Below, piece after piece: positions 1 to 13,500 of a stretch of 64,000 bases of DNA; position 1 is the stretch's first letter; each line of letters begins with the position of its first letter. The notes under the pieces are model-generated. The model was not told the DNA's origin, made no database searches, and saw only the letters and a program-made list of their open reading frames with translations. Origin of the DNA: Sialis fuliginosa (Eukaryota > Arthropoda > Insecta > Megaloptera > Sialidae); the NCBI GenBank assembly GCA_961205875.1, contig OY540817.1:11009001-11073000 (forward strand), written 5' to 3'. The position numbers and the translations under genes are program-made.

Positions 1-152
1 TCAGTCAACTTTCTTAATAAGCGTTTGTGCAATCCAGCATTAATTGGATTTTTATTTTATATACTATTTTTAAGAAATGTGATGTAAAAATATGATTACT
101 GTAAAAAATATGTTCCTATGATAATATATTAACCGGCCGCAACTGTTAACAT

Positions 153-330
153 AACTTCAGAGGGGATCAAGTTAACCTTTAAAGGACCAGCATTTTTCAG
201 TTCAAAAGTGATGTCACAGATATGGCCAATTAATTAATATGTGGACCCAACATGTCCAACTGAGCCCCCTCCCCCTAGTGGCCATGCTGGTCCTGTAAAG
301 CTAAGTCTCAGCAGTATCTCCTCTGAAATT
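153..330. repeat. Short inverted-repeat element (MITE-like)
   Basis: About 40-nt imperfect arms: ACTTCAGAGGGGAT...AAAGGACCAGCA at the left, its complement TGCTGGTCCT...CTCCTCTGAAAT at the right. There is no coding potential. Confidence 0.6.
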
Positions 331-770
331 AGTATACCAGCTACTGCCGGTAGAAATATCTATAAAAGTGCCATTAAGTTACATTGATAATAAATACAGA
401 AGTATTAGAATTAATTTATGGTAATAATAGTTATAATGTAACAAACACAATCACAATACCAATAAAAAACAATATTTAATTTTTTTAGGTTTTTTTCCTT
501 CTCCCCCCCACACAGAATTCTATTTGGCAGGTTGATAAAAATCAAATAATTTTGTTCTGTATTTATTTTCAGTTGTACGTTCAAAAAATTAGAAACTAGT
601 GTCCCAAAAGTAAGAATCCACCACCACAAAAAAGAAAAATCTAATCTACGGCATCGACACTGTTTTTATAGCGATAGCAGATGAACAACGATCTCCCTGT
701 GTTACATTCCAATTCCACTATTACTTTGCTTCTCTATTTCTGTATAAAAATAATACACTCGTTAAACTAC

Positions 771-915
771 GAAAAAAATAGGCAAAATTCAAATTGTCAT
801 ATCTTTGTTAAAAATTGTTGCGAGTGATCATTCAGAAAGTATTTTATTAAAGCTTGTAATATCTATTTTTTAATGTGTTCACTCGATTCAAATTCAATTG
901 ATTTTTCAATGTTCT
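771..915 (+). repeat. Dispersed repeat, copy 1 (second copy 39951-40120)
   Basis: Shares an ordered series of words with 39951-40120 (ATAGGC-AAATTCAAA, GATCATTCAGAAAG-like, TTCGAT-rich end). It abuts the left end of the 3-kb palindrome. Confidence 0.55.
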
Positions 916-922
916 AGATAAC

Positions 923-3902
923 GATCAAGAGTCATTCCATTTATAATCATCAAATTTATTAAAATATAGAAGTTGCACCATTTTTAATTTTGATGAAAGT
1001 TTAATCAGTTGTTATTATACTTATTAGATAGCAGAAACTGTACTTAGAAAAATTTTAATGGCCATAGTTCGGGGGTGGTGACCGTTTTACCCTCTTAAGA
1101 TATGAAGATTTCGTCGATTTTCAACGTTTTTTCAACTCGCTATAGCACGCGTTCTAATAAAGCAATTAAAACGAGCTTAATGTCATTTGAAAGACTAAGG
1201 AATCTACTTTCAATTGATCTAGCACAATTTAAAGTTTAAATATTTTTTTTTGTAGATAGAGGCTTTTCAAATTTATTAATAAAATTGTCATTTTTTCTAT
1301 TTTTCGAAATTTATTGTGGCTCTAAGGTTAAACTGAGAAAGCTATAATTATGTGTAAGTTATGTTCATTCATATTACTCAGTACCCACAAAAAATCAGCT
1401 TGATTGATGCACATCTTTTATTAAAAAAAATTTGTTAAATAGCGCAAAAATCACGAAAACACCAAAATCAGCTGTTTTCGAAGCAAAAAAAAGTTATGTG
1501 GGGGACGAGATAAAATTCTGAATTTTTTTTTACAAATGCTCTAAATAGTTATCTTTGAAGGCCTTATAGATTCGTTTTGTTATTTTCATTTTTATAGCAA
1601 CCAGAATTTTTTTTAAATTTAAAAAATACGAAAACTTCAAAAACGGTTATTTTTTAAACAATACAAAAATATGTTGGGTACGAGATAGAATTCTGAATTT
1701 TTTTTTACAAATGCTCTAAATAGTTATCTTTGAAGGCCTTATAGATTCGTTTTGTTATTTTCATTTTTATAGCAACCAGAATTTTTTTTTAAATTTAAAA
1801 AAATACATAAACATCAAAAACGGTTATTTTTAAACATAATACAAAAATATGTTGGGCACGAGATAGAATTCTGAATTTTTTTTTACAAATGCTCTAAATA
1901 GTTATCTTTGAAGGCCTTAATGATTCGTTTTGTTATTTTCATTTTTATAGCAACCAGAATTTTTTTGAAATTTAAAAAAAATACGAAAACTTCAAAAATG
2001 GCTATTTTTTAAACAATACAAAAATATGTTGGGCACGAGATAGAATTTTGAATTTTTTTTTATAATTGCTTTAAGTAATTAACTTTAAAAGCCAATTGAC
2101 TTTTTCTTGTTATTTTCATTTTTCTAGTCACCAGACTATTTTTAAATCCTTAAAAGTGTAAAAACTCTAAAATCATGTATTTTCGAAAATAAATTAAAAA
2201 AAAAAAATTATGTGGAGCAAAAAATAAAATCTAGTTGTTTTTAACAGATACCTTAATTAATTTTTTAACGGTCAATTGGTTTTTGAAGTTATTTTAATTT
2301 TATAAATTTATTAATAATAATTTATTTAAATTTAAAAAAAAATTCTGATTGCTATAAAAATGAAAATAACAAAACGAATCTATAAGAACTTCAAAAATAA
2401 CTATTTAGAGCATTTGTAAAAAAAAATTCAGAATTCTATCTCGTGCCCAACATATTTTTGTATTATGTTTAAAAAAAACCGTTTTTGAAGTTTTCGTATT
2501 TTTTTAAATTTAAAAAAAAATTCTGGTTGCTATAAAAATGAAAATAACAAAACGAATCATTAAGGCCTTCAAAGATAACTATTTAGAGCATTTGTAAAAA
2601 AAAATTCAGAATTCTATCTCGTGTCCAACATATTTTTGTATTATGTTTAAAAATAACTGTTTTTGAAGTTTTCGTATTTTTTAAATTAAAAAAAAAATTC
2701 TGGTTGCTATAAAAATGAAAATAACAAAACGAATCATTAAGGCCTTCAAAGATAACTATTTAGAACATTTGTAAAAAAAAATTCAGAATTCTATATCGTG
2801 CCCAACATATTTTTGTATTATGTTTAAAAATAACCGTTTTTGATGTTTACGTATTTTTTTAAATTTAAAAAAAAATTCTGGTTGCTATAAAAATGAAAAT
2901 AACAAAACGAATCTATAAGGCCTTCAAAGATAACTATTTAGAGCATTTGTAAAAAAAAATTCAGAATTCTATCTCGTACCCAACATATTTTTGTATTGTT
3001 TAAAAAATAACCGTTTTTGAAGTTTTCGTATTTTTTTAAATTAAAAAAAAATTCTGATTGCTATAAAAATGAAAATAACAAAACGAATCTATAAGGCCTT
3101 CAAAGATAACTATTTAGAGCATTTGTAAAAAAAAATTCAGAATTCTATCTCGTGCCCAACATATTTTTGTATTATGTTTAAAAATAACTGTTTTTGAAAT
3201 TTTCGTATTTTTTAAATTTAAAAAAAAATTCTGGTTGCTATAAAAATGAAAATAACAAAACGAATCTATAAGACCTTCAAAGATAACTATTTAGAGCATT
3301 TGAAAAAAAAAATTCAGAATTTTATCTCGTCCCCCACATAACTTTTTTTTGCTTCGAAAACAGCTGATTTTGGTGTTTTCGTGATTTTTGCGATATTTAA
3401 CAAATTTTTTTTAATAAAAGATGTGCATCAATCAAGCTGATTTTTTGTGGGTACTGAGTACTATAAATGAACATAACTTACACATAATTATAGCTTTCTC
3501 AGTTTAACCTTAGAGCCACAATAAATTTCGAAAAATAGAAAAAATGACAATTTTATTAATAAATTTGAAAAGCCTCTATCTACAAAAAAAATATTTAAAC
3601 TTTAAATTGTGCTAGATCAATTGAAACTAGATTCCTTAGTCTTTCAAATGACATTAAGCTCGTTTTAATTGCTTTATTAGAACGCGTGCTATAGCGAGTT
3701 GAAAAAACGTTGAAAATCGACGAAATCTTCATATCTTAAGAGGGTAAAACGGTCACCACCCCCGAACTATGGCCATTAAAATTTTTCTAAGTACAGTTTC
3801 TGCTATCTAATAAGTATAATAACAACTGATTAAACTTTCATCAAAATTAAAAATGGTGCAACTTCAGCACCTTGATGATTTTATATGGAATGACCCTCAA
3901 TC
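923..3902. mobile_element. Foldback-type element: about 3-kb near-palindrome with internal 177-bp tandem units
   Basis: The outer arms (about 923-1500 and 3330-3902) are reverse complements with few differences. Each arm contains CGGGGGTGGTGACCGTTTTA or its complement and ends in a GATCAAGAGTCATTCCAT-like sequence. Inside are about four tandem units of 176-178 bp on the left (landmark CGAGATA at about 1505, 1681, 1858, 2034) and about six inverted units on the right (landmark TATCTCG at about 2438, 2615, 2796, 2975, 3150, 3327). No transposase is present. This is the architecture of foldback transposons. Transcription into spinster pre-mRNA, if the last exon lies left of it, would give a long hairpin RNA. 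Confidence 0.85.
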
Positions 3903-4352
3903 AATAAGCTGCAAAGGGATATCAATCACCCTTAAAAAAACTTTTATAGCTTCACTGTTCTGATACTAATAAATATTAAAAAAAAAATTATTTATAATAA
4001 GTTTATTTAAATTATTTTTTGAGACCTGAAAGACCTCTTTTAAACAGCACTTAAAAATAATAATTTGTTGCATGCAAAAGCTTAGCATGCATTGATAACA
4101 AATTTTCAAAATAAATAAATTAAAATTTTTTGTTGGCTTCCCCAACTTTTTTTTAAACATTTGTGTAAATCTTAATTGTCAGTTATTCAGTAACAAAAAT
4201 AAATAATAAACTTAGGTAGAAAAAGCTTTAATGTATTTAAATTAATTAGGACGTAAATAATAATAGTTCTCATTTTAAACGTCTTATATTTTTTTAAATT
4301 GAAATACAAGAATTTCAAATTAATTTTGTTTTCAATGGCAATAAATACATAC

Positions 4353-4533
4353 CAGCGGTTTCTTTATCTGCTGCGTTTTTATCTTTTACTATGTATATAG
4401 CTGTCAACAGGAAGAATATTCCACCGAGAACTTCTACGAAACAAGTTGAAAACAACGCATACTGAAGCGCTTTAAAATCAGTTACACTTTGAGAATGTGA
4501 AGTAAGAAAACCAATTTTTAATGCTTCTGATAT
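4353..4533 (-). CDS. spin: spinster exon 8 (last recognised coding exon)
   Basis: 181 nt after a TTTTTTAG acceptor. It encodes a polar segment, then [20 protein letters not shown] (last helix) and a charged tail [13 protein letters not shown]. It ends phase 1 at a GTATGT donor. If that donor were not used, translation would run 14 more codons to a TGA at about 4312. A separate terminal exon is more likely, but none could be supported in 1-4352. Confidence 0.88.
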
Positions 4534-7500
4534 CTAAAAAATAAAAAATCAATTAGTTATGAAGTTATAAAAATGAACATGACAGTTAAAACATAACCTT
4601 ACAATTGAAACAAAGAACATTTCCAATTACATATGTCAATTATTGCCAAGATAGATATTACTATAACATAAAGAAAAACTGTTTTTTTTTTTAAATTTCT
4701 TCAATATTTAATTCAGTAAAATATATATATTTTACACAGATTATTTAACAACAATAAAAAATCGTGAATAGAATAATAATATGCTATAATTGAAATTTTA
4801 AATTTCCCGCAATCAGGAAAATAAGAAGAAGATAAATTAATCTTCGTGGAAACAACTTTATAATAATAAAAAATTAAAAATAACTTACAACTCCAATTAA
4901 ATACGGACTTCCAGCATCACCAAATGCATGAGATATAAGAATTTGGATAGCCTCTGCTGTTGATCGTCTTGTTGGTATCACCACGTACTGTAATACATTA
5001 AAATTTTAAATCTGCTTTGAAGAAATATTGGGAGAACAATAAAGCTTAGGTAGAAAGACGGACTTGATATATCAGCGTCCCTCAAAAACGTTTATTTTCA
5101 TTTATTTTCAAAATAAATGAAAGCAAAGTAGGTAACATATTTTTTTATCGATGGAAGGAAAATTGTTAGAATGAAAAACTATTAGCTATGAATTTTAGTG
5201 ACAAAAGAATAAGTGACCGGTAACCAGAAAATCAATTTAAAAAATGTTTGTTTTTTTTGAGAAAGTAGTAATTTTGATGTAAAAAATTTGACATTAACTT
5301 TTCTGGTTATAACATAGGTTTTAGAATCCAGTTTATTTTATTATGAATCTACATTTTTTTAATGTCATTGTTATAGTATACCGGGTGGTCTATTTAAATT
5401 GAGACAAGTAAATATTTCGAAAACTAAAGAATTTCAGAGAAAATGTTTGATACAAAAGTTGCAGGGTTAGGAGGGGGAAAACTAATGAATGTAAAAAAAT
5501 TGAACTTGACTGTATGTTTTAAGGTCATTTTGAGGTCAACTTCATTTTTTTAAATGGAAATATATATATATTTTTGCATATTCGTATTCTACAATAAAAA
5601 GGAAATAACTTTTGTCTAAAAAGTTTTTTCGAAAACCTTCCTGTTGAAACCACATTCTTCTTTTTTCTTTATCAGTTAGCTTATGTAGTTCATATAGCGC
5701 TTGATCCAAAAAGTTTCGATATTTTACACCATTCAAGTTTCCATAACAACAATTTATTTGGAAAGGCTTTCAGTTTTCCAGTTTGGCTAGGCTTTCGAAT
5801 TATTTTGAAATATCTAATTATTATCATGTTGAAAAATGTATTGAAATTGATGGTTATCACTTCGAATATTTATTATTTACATTAATAAAACATTTTAAAT
5901 TTCGATTATTTTTAGTTTCATTTTTTCTAGAAGATTAATTTCAGATATTTTTAACAAAAAAAATAATTTTTTTTATATTAAAATTGGGATTTAAAAAAAA
6001 ACTTTTTAGACAAAAGTTATTTCCTTTTTGTTGTAGAATACAAATATGTAAAAAAATATATATATTTCCATTTAAAAAAATGAAGTTGACCTCAAAATGA
6101 CCTTAAAACATACACTCAAGTTCAAATTTTTTACATTCATTAGTTTTCCCCCTCCTAACCCTGCAACTTTTGTACCAAACATTTTCTCTAAAAATTCTTA
6201 GTTTTTTAAATATTTATTTGTCTCAATTTAAATAGACCACCCGATGAAAGGAACAAATTCGTTTAAAATTCAGGTAATTATTTTGTGGAAAAACGCTCGG
6301 ACCCGTCGATTAGTATTTTTAGTTGCGGATTTTTTGACATAAGAAAATTGTATACAGAGTGTCTCAGGAAAAACATATGCAGTCATCATTGATTTTTTTA
6401 AATGGAACATCCTATATATTATTCCATTTTTGAATTGTGCGGTAAATTCTGAACACTTTTTGTACAGCATATCATATCTCTAAAATCAGTGGTTTTCGGA
6501 ATAAAGATGTTTGAAAATTGACATTTTGAAATACACACAAGTCATATAAAATGTTTAAATTGAAAAAATACACCTTGAATATTTTTTTAAAAGCCAACAA
6601 AAACATCCTGGTATTGCAAAAAAAAAGAAAAAAAGAAGAAAAAAAAGGAAAAAAAAAGTTCAATGTTTTTTCTTTTTTTTTGCAATACCAGGATGTTTTT
6701 GTTGGCTTTTAAAAAAATGTTCAAAGTTTATTTTTTCAATTTAAACATTTTATTTGACTTGTGTGTATTTCAAAATGTCAATTTTCAAACGTCATTATTC
6801 CAAAAACCACTGATTTTAGAGATATGATATGCTGTACAAAAAGTGTTCAGAATTTATCGCACAATTCAAAAATGGTATAATATATAGGGTGTTCCATTTA
6901 AAAAAATCAATGATGACTACATATGTTTTTCCTAAGACACCCTGTATACAATTTTCTTATGTCACAAAATCCGCAACTAAAAATACTAATCGACGGGTCT
7001 GAGCGTTTTTGCACAAAATAATTACCTGAATTTTAAACGAATTTGTTCCTTTCATCGTGAACGCACTGTATAATTTAAAATTTATTATAATACACCTGGT
7101 AGAAAAGTCATAAGTTTTAGAATAAAACAAGTTAGTTATCGACTATCGTAAACCTTAAAACTGACAAAATTTCAAACAAAACGACGCCCATAAGAATTAA
7201 TAATTATCAAAATTACATTAAAAAATAGCATACCTATTTTACCTTCTTAAGATATGAAAAGGGGGAATTACTGTAATGTTTTTTGCATCAAAATCTACCA
7301 CTTTCTCAAAAGAAAAAAAAATAGAAATTATTTGTAAATTATTGACTAATATTATTGGTGATTATTTTCACATATAAACACACATAAATTTTGAGGAATA
7401 GATTTACAGAAATAAACACATGCACAAAATCACAACGACATTAAATACAACATAAAACAAAACGAAAAAAGGAAGGGATAAATGAAGAATAGATGATATA

Positions 7501-10500
7501 ACAAATTCTTACCAATAACATATCAGCTACAATTGCCCAATTCAAATTTAGCGATAGCTCCGCAAAGAATATCAGTACTAAGCAAACAACTGTATTCGTC
7601 TCTATTAAAAACATTCCCGCCAGAATGAGGGGCGCTGATACAAACAAGCCCGCCGCACATATCAACGCATCTGCTCTCGGGAACCGTTTTTTTAACACCG
7701 AGCCCAAGAACGATCCTAAAGGAACTCCTATAATTCCTGAACACATCGTTATCACGCCGAACACCAAAGACACGCTGAAACAAAAGCAGAAAAGGGATTA
7801 TTCTCACCAGTAGCATGTCAGCGACGATCGACCACGACAGGTTCAATGAAACCTCGGCGATAAACACAAGAAAGAACGACAGCGCCGCCGATGCGGATAT
7901 CGCTGTCAGAGCCAAGAACACTAGGGGTGCTGAAACGATCAAGCCGAAAGCGCAAATCAGTGGATCTATGTCCGGGTATTTGGGCCGCAGCCTCTGAGCA
8001 ATAAATGAACCCAGAGGCACTCCAATAATTCCGGCAAACATTGCCACCAACCCGAACTTGTATGATACACTGAAATTATATGGAAATTTAATTTTAAACT
8101 ATTTATTTAAGGATGTACTGCACATACATCTAAATAAAAGTGCATTCATTTACACCATGTCAATTATTTGATAATTTTGAGACCTTGGATTTCAAGTGGA
8201 CAATTTTTCACGTTTTGCGCTCTATCTCTATTTATTTTCTCGACATCATATCTCCAGTTCTATTAGTGATTGATAATTCAATTTGGGCTGATTTTGTTCT
8301 TTTATAGTTTAGTATAAAATACGAAAAATGATATTTTAGGTGATTTTTTTGAGCATTTTAGGTCAAACTGACTATAGTTTATTTTCTTTGTAATTTTATA
8401 GAAAACAAAAAAAGTACCTAATGGTTTTGTTGGATTTTGTGATTGGATCAGAAATTGCACAAAACATTCTATCGAATTTCAAAAATATTAAAAGCTTCAA
8501 GTTGAGATCAGAATGAGCAGATTTATCCAATAATTGGTATGGTATAAATAAACATAATTTTAAATCGATTATATGGGTCTAACAGTTTCCCAAAATTTTA
8601 TCAAATTACATTGATTCTGACTAACCATCCAGTACATCCTTAATCAATACTTAAAGTGGTATTTTTGTAAAGAACTTATAATGTGCATTAAAAAAATAAT
8701 TTCATTTCAATATCTTTTTTACCCATATAGTACTTACTCATCGATTTGCGTATTTTCTTTCCCCTCTTGAAGTTGAATACCATAAAGCATGAATATTGGT
8801 CCCCACCACGCTAAGGCCCCGGTTACGAATGCCACACATGTAAATCCTAACGTCGAAAACATAAAACTTCGACTGAAATAAAAACATTAAAATGAATACC
8901 AAAAACTATAATATTATTAGTAGCATAATTATTTATTAATAGAGTTCCGTCAACTTACTTCTTACTCAATAGTTTGATGTCTTTAAACCATGAACTCGTC
9001 TGCAGATGCGTGTGCCCTTCGGCCTGTCCTCTGACAGGTTCTATCATCACGAATATGATAAGGAGAACTGCAATGGCGCCTAGTATAGGCGTCACTCGTA
9101 AGCCCCATTGCCAACTACCAGCTAATGCAGCTGTTTTGGATCCTATAATATAACCTAACCCGCTGGAAAAATAACAAATCATATTAGATCGGACATTTTT
9201 ATAAAATAAATAATTAAGACCTACCTTCCGACTGGAATGGCAAAATAAAAGAATGCTAACATTATTGATCGGAGATCTTTTACAAAAAGATCGCTTATGA
9301 TCGTAGGAGCGATTGTTGAGTAACTGGCTTCACCAATACCGACTAGCGCTCGGAAAATTATAAAACCAACGTAATGCTGAAAACAAAGAAGATATAAAAT
9401 ATATTTAATTCGGTAACTGTAACTTATAGGCCAGGCGCCAAGTAGTTTGGATAAAGCTAATTAAATTCTCTACAAAGAAAGTTCTATACATATTTTTCGT
9501 TAGATTCGTATTTCACCGATTCTTGAGAACGCATTATGATACAAGTACAAAGATACTTGTTTTTTTAAATTAATTTAGTGCTATTGATGTATAATATTAA
9601 TCAATAAATATTCAGGCTAGGGGCGTGCGAGGATAATGAGCAATAATTCTACAAAATTGATTTTAACTTACGTTCATAAAAGACCCTAAAAGCGTAGTAA
9701 GACTCCACAGGAAGACTCCGAACGCCATGATAAATTTACGATTATACCTATCTCCCAGGTAACCGAACAGAGGAGCAAACACCATATAACTAATAATAAA
9801 TACTGTTTGTAGTAATCCAGCGGCATCGTCTCTTATATCAAAATGTGTTTTGATATCTGTGAGAATACCTGAAACAATTAAAAATAATATATCAATCAAA
9901 TATTCTTATAAATTAATACAGGTAACTTATAGGAGGTATAATTTAGAACTCCTTTCAGAAAACAATAAAAAAGAATATGTATTTCTTTGCCAATAAAATG
10001 TATTGTAAATTGCTGTGGCCACAAGACTTTTTATGCATACAGAAACGAATATTTCGAAAATGGTTTGTTATACGAAAAAATGGTTAAGGGCCGATCCACA
10101 CTACTGTATCGGAGCGTGATTGTACCGAGATCGGCACACCTATAGTGTGAATGATTTCATTGTTTACTGTATATTTATATTTGATTGGAGCGAGACCGGA
10201 CCGAGACCTGACCGAGACCGGCACAATAGCCTGGATCGACCCTAAATCATATTTTTATTCAGAACATTTTTGTCCGTCCGTAACATAATTAAAAAACTGT
10301 TGGGTCATATTGTTGGGTTAATTGAGCTGAAATTTGGAATACATACTTATATATATATAATATTTGTGTGGTAAAAATTGCCTGCCCATTCCAAGAAAAA
10401 TATCACGTCAAAAAAATGTGGAGAATGTATCAAAATACGCTGATTTCAAAAACATAAAAAATGATTTACTTGCAATAAGTACTAGAAACTATGTAAATGT

Positions 10501-13500
10501 TTAAGAAATTATTTTTACGCCTGTAACATCGAAAATTTGAGCATGGGGAAATATGTTATTCCAAGAAAAATCCTGGTTTTTTTCTTACAATCCGTAAAAA
10601 TTTCATATTTGTTTTTCAATGTTTTCATTATATCTAGAGAGTCTAGACACTACAGCGTTCACAGATCGACAGATAGACAAGTAGACGTCTCCGAGAGTAA
10701 AAAAAAGCATTTCTTGATAAGGGCAAATAATAAATACTAAACTATAAAAATTTTGGCTCACTGCACCATCTATATTTTTTATGAAAATAAAACTAAAAAG
10801 ACGGGACTTACACCCAAAAGTCATGCAACAAACAGTATTGCGATATTATTATCGTCTGAATACGCCCCATATTTTTTTCAGATAATCATAATTGAAAAAG
10901 TCGTATGATTTCTTCAATCAATTTAGATATTATAAAAAACAACACATTTTAATTGTTGGCATTGAATAGGACCCTTATGAATAACACGATAAAAGATATC
11001 TCGACACTCGAAGATAAATAGCTTATTATAAATATTACAATAAATACGTTCTCATAATATTATCATAATCAGTGGCACTTTAAAGGCATAGGCGTACAGT
11101 GTTAAATCCATGGAGGTATCGGTTAAAAAAATTCGGGAACCATTGACAAAGTTAGGACAAAATTAATGAAACTTTTAGTTACAATTTTTTGTAATAAAGT
11201 TGGCCAGGGGACATTTAGTACCGAGAAATCTGGATAGTCAGTGATTAAACCAGTTAGGGTCGATCCAGACTATGGATCCGGTCTCGCTTCAATCAAATCT
11301 TATGACATTTACATTAACGAGTCGCTCTCTCGGGCCGGTCTCGGTGCAATCCATGCTAGGTTCGATCACACTCCAGTAAAATATTCTTTGCACTATGCTG
11401 TATCGGAGCGAGATTAGACCGAGACCTGACCGATACCTACAGTGTGAATTATTTCATTATGTTTATTGTTTATTTATATTTGATTGAAGCGAGACCGGAC
11501 AGAGACTGGCTCGATAGTCTGGATTGACCCTATGTCCGGTATCATAAACGAGCTAGCAAAATTTGCTAGCTTGCAAGCACATCCAAATAAGGTTTCAAAC
11601 GTATCTGACAGTTCTGACAGTATCTGACAATTTTCGCGCACGCGTGGTATGTAAACACCAACGGTATTAAAACAGTGGTGATATTATGAAAATTATTTTG
11701 TAGGGCCAAAATTGCTAACTGTGTTACAATTAGTTGCTCTGAATTCCATAGCTAATTCATAGATACTAATACAGAATTAATACCCTATTTTGCGAGCTAC
11801 TTTATAATACCGGACATTAAACTAATACAGTAAATATTATAAAGAAATGTCCAGTTCTAACTGACTGTAAAAGCGCAAACTATACCTAAACGCATTTAAT
11901 TAAAACCGATATAGTTCAATTTTCCCGGGACACCTTCAAGACCTATAATAAAAATAATAGAACAATTTAGCCCATATAAATTTATTCATCAATTTAAATA
12001 ATCCATAGATAAAAGACGTTTGTTCGTTCACACTCATTCACGCGTCATTATTCTTAATAAATATCAATAAAATAAAGTCTCAAACACGAGCCGGAAGTGT
12101 TTGATTCATGTACAACAATATACCCCTCTCTCCGCCCCTATAAACTGCCCAAATTGAATAATGCAATCAAGAACAACAATGCACAAGCATTTACGTGTCA
12201 CTGTTTGACATAATTGCATCTACGAGTGTATGATCGTATATTTGATCGTGCCGTGATGAATTGGTTTTAGGCACCATGTACCAGTAGCTGTCAAAATGTT
12301 TTTTTGAACAAAAAATCGCGTCATCTCCGATTTTACTAAAAATAGCGACGCTGTCATAACTCTTACTAGAGTATCTCTAGCACACATAAAATGAGATTTA
12401 TTTCTTAAATTTATTTATTTTTTAAATTAAAGAGCACATTATAGTATTCATATTTTATAAGAATATAAGAAAAGTTCATTATTTTATACATTTAAGGCCA
12501 GTGATATTTAAATCACTTCATCTATTATCAGAATAGAACCCTATTTAAATTGAAATTAGGTAAAGGCACCAGTTATGGCCGCTGTAAGAGCATTTTTTTT
12601 TTTTTTTGATGAATGGGCTTGTTTTTTGTAATTATTATGAACTCATATTATTAATAAAACAAAACTCTTTATTTAATCAATTTAGTTACCAAAGTCCGCA
12701 AATATAGTTTGTTTTTTAAATTATAGCTTTTTATTTTGTTCATGTTTTTTCTCCAGTTATGGCAAAAGAAGAACTAGAAATGAGCACGTAGTGATGGGCA
12801 CTTGCTAATGATTACAAAATGATAAGTACACAAAAGATATAAAAGAAAGAATCGCGTCAAAGAAACAATCTAAAGCAGTTGCTATGATAATATAATAATT
12901 AATAAATAAATTATACTAAACTTAGTTTAAATGTCCACCATTTTGACACCTATTGGCCGATTGTCATCAAATCACGCTGTAAGACAGTTAAATGTTAATT
13001 AAAAATTTGCCATTACTGGGGTCCTTGCCAAGACTGGTGCCACTACCTTATATCTATTTTTTTAAATCCATCGATTGATACAGTTATCATGTTATGATCT
13101 AAGACCACTAATATAATTCAGTGACTTGTAAGAAAGTCCAAATACAAAATGTATCACTTCCGCCACCATTAGATAACCGCTGATATCTCCAGAAGACGGA
13201 GAAAAAAGAAAGGGTCATGAATGAATTTTGGACGCGGGAGGGGTCCATAGTACAATGTACTCACACACATGCGAGTATGTAGTAGGTACATTGACACGTG
13301 AGTCAGTTAAAGAAGCCGCCTGGTTATTTGATTAATTCAATATTATTAGTAGGGCGTCTGTATAATATACGGCCCTTGTTTATATTGTTGTCCATATAAC
13401 CATGACCGGATTTGAATAATTTTTTTCTCGATATTATAAACAAACAAAAATTGTCAAATGCGAGTGAAACCTCGTGTATTACTGTCCTGTACCGAATAGT

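Noticed and set aside
1498-3340. Regularly spaced repeats reminiscent of a CRISPR array
   Set aside because: The units are 177 bp, contiguous and inverted about a centre. There is no short-repeat/unique-spacer structure, and the context is eukaryotic.
7775-7807. 33-nt ultra-short intron joining both exon 6 copies
   Set aside because: It has GT and AG ends, but it is well below the smallest intron here. Joining a phase-0 donor to a phase-2 acceptor would also shift the frame.
7625-7997. Two plus-strand frames opposite the duplicated spinster exons
   Set aside because: Antisense shadows of exons with strong MFS homology on the minus strand.
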